From Acidimicrobiia bacterium (GTDB lineage: Bacteria; Actinomycetota; Acidimicrobiia; Spongiisociales; ZC4RG35): a stretch of DNA of 64,000 nt. Within the stretch, counting starts at the first letter, position 1. Each line of letters starts with the position of its first letter. The translations under genes were made by a program, and so were the position numbers. Shown here in pieces: positions 60,613 through 64,000 of this stretch. The stretch lies in NCBI GenBank assembly GCA_026002975.1, contig BPGJ01000002.1, positions 163,856 to 227,855 of the forward strand, given 5' to 3'. Under the pieces are notes generated by a model. The model saw nothing but the letters and a program-made list of their open reading frames with translations. It did no database searches and was not told the DNA's origin.

Positions 60613-61542
60613 ATGGCAACGGCGACCTCCCCGTTCGGCTCCAGCCGACGGGAGAACCACGACGCCTCCGCTTTCTACCGGCGGTTCACTCCGCCCCGCC
60701 TGTCCGACGACGACCGGGTGACGCCGCCGGTGGTGGTCGACCGGATCTGGTGTCAGGACGCCAGGACCATGACCGACCAGCAGGTGGCGGACTCGTCGGT
60801 GGCTCTGGTGGTCACCTCTCCGCCCTACTTCGCCGGGAAGGAGTACGAACTGGACACCTCCCGAGGCCATGTCCCGGCCACCTACCTCGACTATCTGGAG
60901 ATGCTGAGGGAGGTGTTCGCGGTCTGTGTCCGGAAGCTGGAGCCTGGTGGAAGGATGGCCGTCAACGTCGCCAACCTGGGGCGGAAACCGTACCGGTCGC
61001 TCTCCTCCGACGTGATCTCCATCCTGCAGGACGATCTGGGGATGTTGCTCCGAGGCGAGATCATCTGGCAGAAGGCGAAAGGGGCGGCCGGATCCTGTGC
61101 GTGGGGGTCGTATCGCAGTCCCCAGAACCCGGTGCTACGGGACCTCACCGAGCGGATCGTGGTCGCCTCCAAGGGTCGATTCGACCGGGCGGTCGCCCGG
61201 AGGCGCCGGGAGGCTCTAGGTCTTCCCCACGAAGCGACCATCACCTCCGAAGAGTTCCTCGAGGCGACCGTCGACGTGTGGAACATCCCCGCCGAGTCGG
61301 CCACCCGGGTAGGCCATCCCGCACCCTTCCCGGTGGACCTCCCTAGACGCCTCATCGAGCTGTACACCTACCGGGGTGATCTGGTCATGGACCCGTTCAT
61401 CGGGTCGGGCACCACCGCGGTGGCCGCAGTCAGGACGGGTCGTCACTTCGTCGGCTTCGACACCGATCGCCGATACGTGGAGCTGGCCCGCAAGAGGGTG
61501 GAGGACGAGCAGGCAGCTCACGAGGCCGCCGTGCGCCGGTGA
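60613..61542 (+). CDS. Orphan site-specific DNA methyltransferase (beta class)
   Basis: A 309-residue amino-methyltransferase. Catalytic motif IV is TSPPY near residue 75 and the AdoMet motif I is DPFIGSGTT near the C-terminus, so the order IV before I places it in the beta class (N6-adenine or N4-cytosine). No restriction enzyme or specificity subunit is nearby, so it is a solitary methylase that may mark chromosome state or be a remnant. The ATG at 60613 is used because of the TACCGT -10. It overlaps the convergent next gene by 25 nt. Confidence 0.9.
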   Translation: MATATSPFGSSRRENHDASAFYRRFTPPRLSDDDRVTPPVVVDRIWCQDARTMTDQQVADSSVALVVTSPPYFAGKEYELDTSRGHVPATYLDYLEMLREVFAVCVRKLEPGGRMAVNVANLGRKPYRSLSSDVISILQDDLGMLLRGEIIWQKAKGAAGSCAWGSYRSPQNPVLRDLTERIVVASKGRFDRAVARRRREALGLPHEATITSEEFLEATVDVWNIPAESATRVGHPAPFPVDLPRRLIELYTYRGDLVMDPFIGSGTTAVAAVRTGRHFVGFDTDRRYVELARKRVEDEQAAHEAAVRR

Positions 61543-62477
61543 CCTTCCAGCAGGAACTCGAGGGCTCGCCGGAACGGGTCGGGCGAGGACAGCAACTCGG
61601 AGTGCGTGAGGCTGGCCCCGTTGAAGGCGGGGTCTCCCCAGAAGGGATCGGAGCGGTCCACGGGTTCCCAGGGGGCCACGTATAGGTAGGGCTCTTGGTG
61701 GGCGTCGTCGCCGGGGGAGCCCCCGAACGAAGCTCTCCGCCCCCCGGATCCCATCTCCACGGCGACGTCGAAGTGTTCCGGCCAGAGCTGGACCCGTCCT
61801 ACTTCCTCGGCTCCGGGGGTGCGGCGTAGCTCCTCCAGCACGAGTGTCACGAAACCGAACCAGTCGGCCAGCTCGGCGACCGCCCGACCCTCCACCTCGA
61901 GGAGGGCTCGGGGTCCGACGGGGTCCGGCGGGTCGTGAAACCCCTCGAACCACACTTCACGGTATGGGATGCCGAGGAAGGCACATGCGCTCTCCAGGTC
62001 GGTGATCGGCTGGCCGGTGGCGCCGTCACCCCGCTGCACCACGAGGAGGTGTTCTTCAACCCTCACCTGCTCGTCCGCTCCGAAGAACGGGGTACCGAAA
62101 CCCAGGTGCGTCCACCGGAGTCCCAGCTTGCCCACCCGGCCGTAGCGGAGAGGCGCCACGGCGAAGAAGGCCACCTGATGCAGGCTCTTCCTGGTGGCAG
62201 CGACGTCTCCCATAGGGGGGAGCGGTCGCCGGCGGAGGAGCCACCTCTCCCCGGCGAAGCCCGCCACCTCGGGGTGTGACCGGACGTATTCGTCCCAGGT
62301 CAGGTCTCCGTCGGATGTGGGTGACACCACCCGCCCGGTCGCTCCGGAAGGATCGGTGGGGTCGTCGGCGTACCATCGGGGGTCTTGGACTGCCGGGGGT
62401 GACGGTTCGAGGACCCGAGCCTCGTAGCCGGGGGCCAGGAGCGCCTGCGCTTCGGCTCGTGGATTACGCGCTCGCAT
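61518..62477 (-). CDS. Conserved actinobacterial hypothetical protein
   Basis: A 319-residue soluble protein. The most conserved-looking part is VQLWPEHFDVAVEMG followed by ASFGGSPGDDAHQEPYLYVAPW, a pattern I associate with uncharacterised actinobacterial proteins. There is no signal peptide or obvious catalytic motif, though the His/Asp/Glu-rich core could bind metal. A GGAGG ribosome-binding site lies 7 nt before the ATG and the start overlaps the DoxX end by 14 nt, so doxX and this gene are one operon. Confidence 0.75.
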   Translation of the reverse strand: MRARNPRAEAQALLAPGYEARVLEPSPPAVQDPRWYADDPTDPSGATGRVVSPTSDGDLTWDEYVRSHPEVAGFAGERWLLRRRPLPPMGDVAATRKSLHQVAFFAVAPLRYGRVGKLGLRWTHLGFGTPFFGADEQVRVEEHLLVVQRGDGATGQPITDLESACAFLGIPYREVWFEGFHDPPDPVGPRALLEVEGRAVAELADWFGFVTLVLEELRRTPGAEEVGRVQLWPEHFDVAVEMGSGGRRASFGGSPGDDAHQEPYLYVAPWEPVDRSDPFWGDPAFNGASLTHSELLSSPDPFRRALEFLLEGHRRTAAS

Positions 62478-62967
62478 CAGGGTTCCTCCAGAAGACCAAC
62501 AGCTGGAGCCAGCCGAGGACGGCCGCTCCCGCCACCAGTCCCACGCCGGGCCAGCCGGTCAACGTGTCCTGCAAGCCGAGGAGGGCGTCGACGGAAACAG
62601 GTCCGCCGCCGCCGGTGGCGACCACCGTCGCCGCCACCGCCAGCGTCGCCACGTACTCCCACCCCTCGTCGGGCCGGGCGAAGACGAAGAAGCCGGCGAA
62701 GCGGTGGATGGCGCCGAAGGCCACCACCATGGGGACGACCAGGGCGGCCGCGGCCAGGCTGGTGAGGAAGCCGAACAACAAGCCGACGCCGATTGCGATC
62801 TCTCCCGCCGACGACAGGATCGCCTGCAGGCGGGCCTGTTCGAAGCCCTTCTTGGCGAACCACGCCTCCGTGCCGGACAGGTTGCGGCCGTGGTTGATTC
62901 CGTGGGCCAGCATCACCACTCCCAGCCAGACCCGAAGAGCGGTCAACGTGACCTCGAGGGGTTCCAC
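62464..62967 (-). CDS. DoxX-family membrane protein
   Basis: A 167-residue protein with four transmembrane helices and the DoxX features RVWLGVVMLAHGINHGR and AGEIAIGVGLLFGFLT. Family members are linked to quinone or thiol redox processes but functions vary. The GTG start has a strong AAAGGAGG ribosome-binding site and a TAGGCT -10 about 27 nt upstream, so this operon is leadered, unlike most others here. Confidence 0.88.
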   Translation of the reverse strand: MEPLEVTLTALRVWLGVVMLAHGINHGRNLSGTEAWFAKKGFEQARLQAILSSAGEIAIGVGLLFGFLTSLAAAALVVPMVVAFGAIHRFAGFFVFARPDEGWEYVATLAVAATVVATGGGGPVSVDALLGLQDTLTGWPGVGLVAGAAVLGWLQLLVFWRNPDASA

Positions 62968-62993
62968 CCGTCCTCCTTTCGCCGTGGTATCGC

Positions 62994-62999
62994 AGCCTA
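62994..62999 (-). promoter_or_regulatory. -10 element of the doxX operon (leadered)
   Basis: TAGGCT on the minus strand, 26 nt upstream of the GTG. The spacer carries AAAGGAGG, so this unit has a short 5' leader with a normal ribosome-binding site. Confidence 0.5.
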
Positions 63000-63077
63000 G
63001 GTTCCGTCAGGCATCCGATCGGGGAGCCCGGCAGCCGGGGAGGACCCGACGGTGAAGACACGGACAACCCCGGGAAT

Positions 63078-63106
63078 ATGACAATGGTGCGCTCAAGTTA
63101 TAGGCT
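63078..63106 (+). promoter_or_regulatory. dnaK promoter (-35 and -10)
   Basis: ATGACA (63078-63083) and TAGGCT (63101-63106) are separated by 17 bp, the best complete -35/-10 pair in the window. The predicted transcript has about 30 nt of leader with GGAGGAG at 63129-63135. A CTCAAG half-site lies inside the spacer; a full HAIR or CIRCE heat-shock operator was not found. Confidence 0.65.
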
Positions 63107-63139
63107 ACGAGTTCACTGAAGAGCGATATGGAGGAGTGA

Positions 63140-64000
<861 letters not shown>

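Noticed and set aside
63084-63125. HAIR or CIRCE heat-shock operator upstream of dnaK
   Set aside because: Only a CTCAAG half-site is present; no matching second arm at the proper spacing was found on either strand.

Overview
The window is about 64 kb of high-GC DNA from a bacterium that looks like an actinomycete-lineage organism (Actinomycetota, possibly an Acidimicrobiia-like branch). The pointers are the GlgE/TreS-Pep2 alpha-glucan genes, a LigC and Prim-PolC pair, an SCO6745-type protein, a DUF427 protein, frequent GTG starts and a typical actinobacterial DnaK. The taxonomic call is inference. I count about 61 protein genes. Coding density is very high: most operon genes overlap by ATGA or GTGA, and several convergent pairs overlap at their 3' ends. 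I see no rRNA, tRNA, CRISPR array, insertion sequence or prophage.

Layout. 0-5.6 kb: a GerMN lipoprotein, a MarR-ABC exporter operon with a palindromic operator, an unknown membrane protein, and a PadR-HAAS pair. 5.6-11 kb: TldD/TldE, an MFS transporter, a metallo-beta-lactamase-fold protein and an SCO6745-like protein. 11-20.1 kb: a complete heme pathway from glutamyl-tRNA to protoheme (hemH-hemF, then hemA-C-D-B-L-E-Y). 20.2-27.9 kb: an FAD amine/amino-acid oxidase, a PQ-loop protein, a thioesterase, an MBL hydrolase, ferritin, an amidohydrolase, an SDR, a secreted S41 protease and a coiled-coil transglycosylase. 27.9-30 kb: glgX. 30-41.2 kb: a peptide/amine-utilisation block (P1 peptidase, class III aminotransferase, HDAC-like deacylase, S9 peptidase, peptide ABC importer with a fused DppC-DppD). 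41.3-56.3 kb: glgC, glgB, YihY, LigC/Prim-PolC, an MFS_3 transporter, an enoyl-CoA hydratase, treS-pep2 and glgE. 56.3-64 kb: ogt/azlC/azlD, DUF427, a large unknown lipoprotein, a Nudix hydrolase, an orphan DNA methyltransferase, an unknown conserved protein, DoxX and the start of dnaK.

Three themes stand out. (1) Expression: more than 20 transcription units have a TANNNT -10-like hexamer only 6-10 nt upstream of the start codon and mostly no Shine-Dalgarno sequence, which implies pervasive leaderless mRNAs. One divergent pair shares a single nested -10 element. (2) Heme: the gene set (hemF, hemY and a ferrochelatase with an internal cysteine cluster) points to the protoporphyrin-dependent route, not the coproporphyrin route usual in actinobacteria. 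(3) Integrity: hemD, dppF, glgE and azlC are each broken by one apparent extra base while both halves stay well conserved, so sequencing or assembly error is the first explanation to test.

The alpha-glucan genes form one functional set spread over three loci: TreS converts trehalose to maltose, Pep2 phosphorylates it, GlgE polymerises maltose-1-phosphate, GlgB branches the product, GlgX debranches it, and GlgC makes ADP-glucose.
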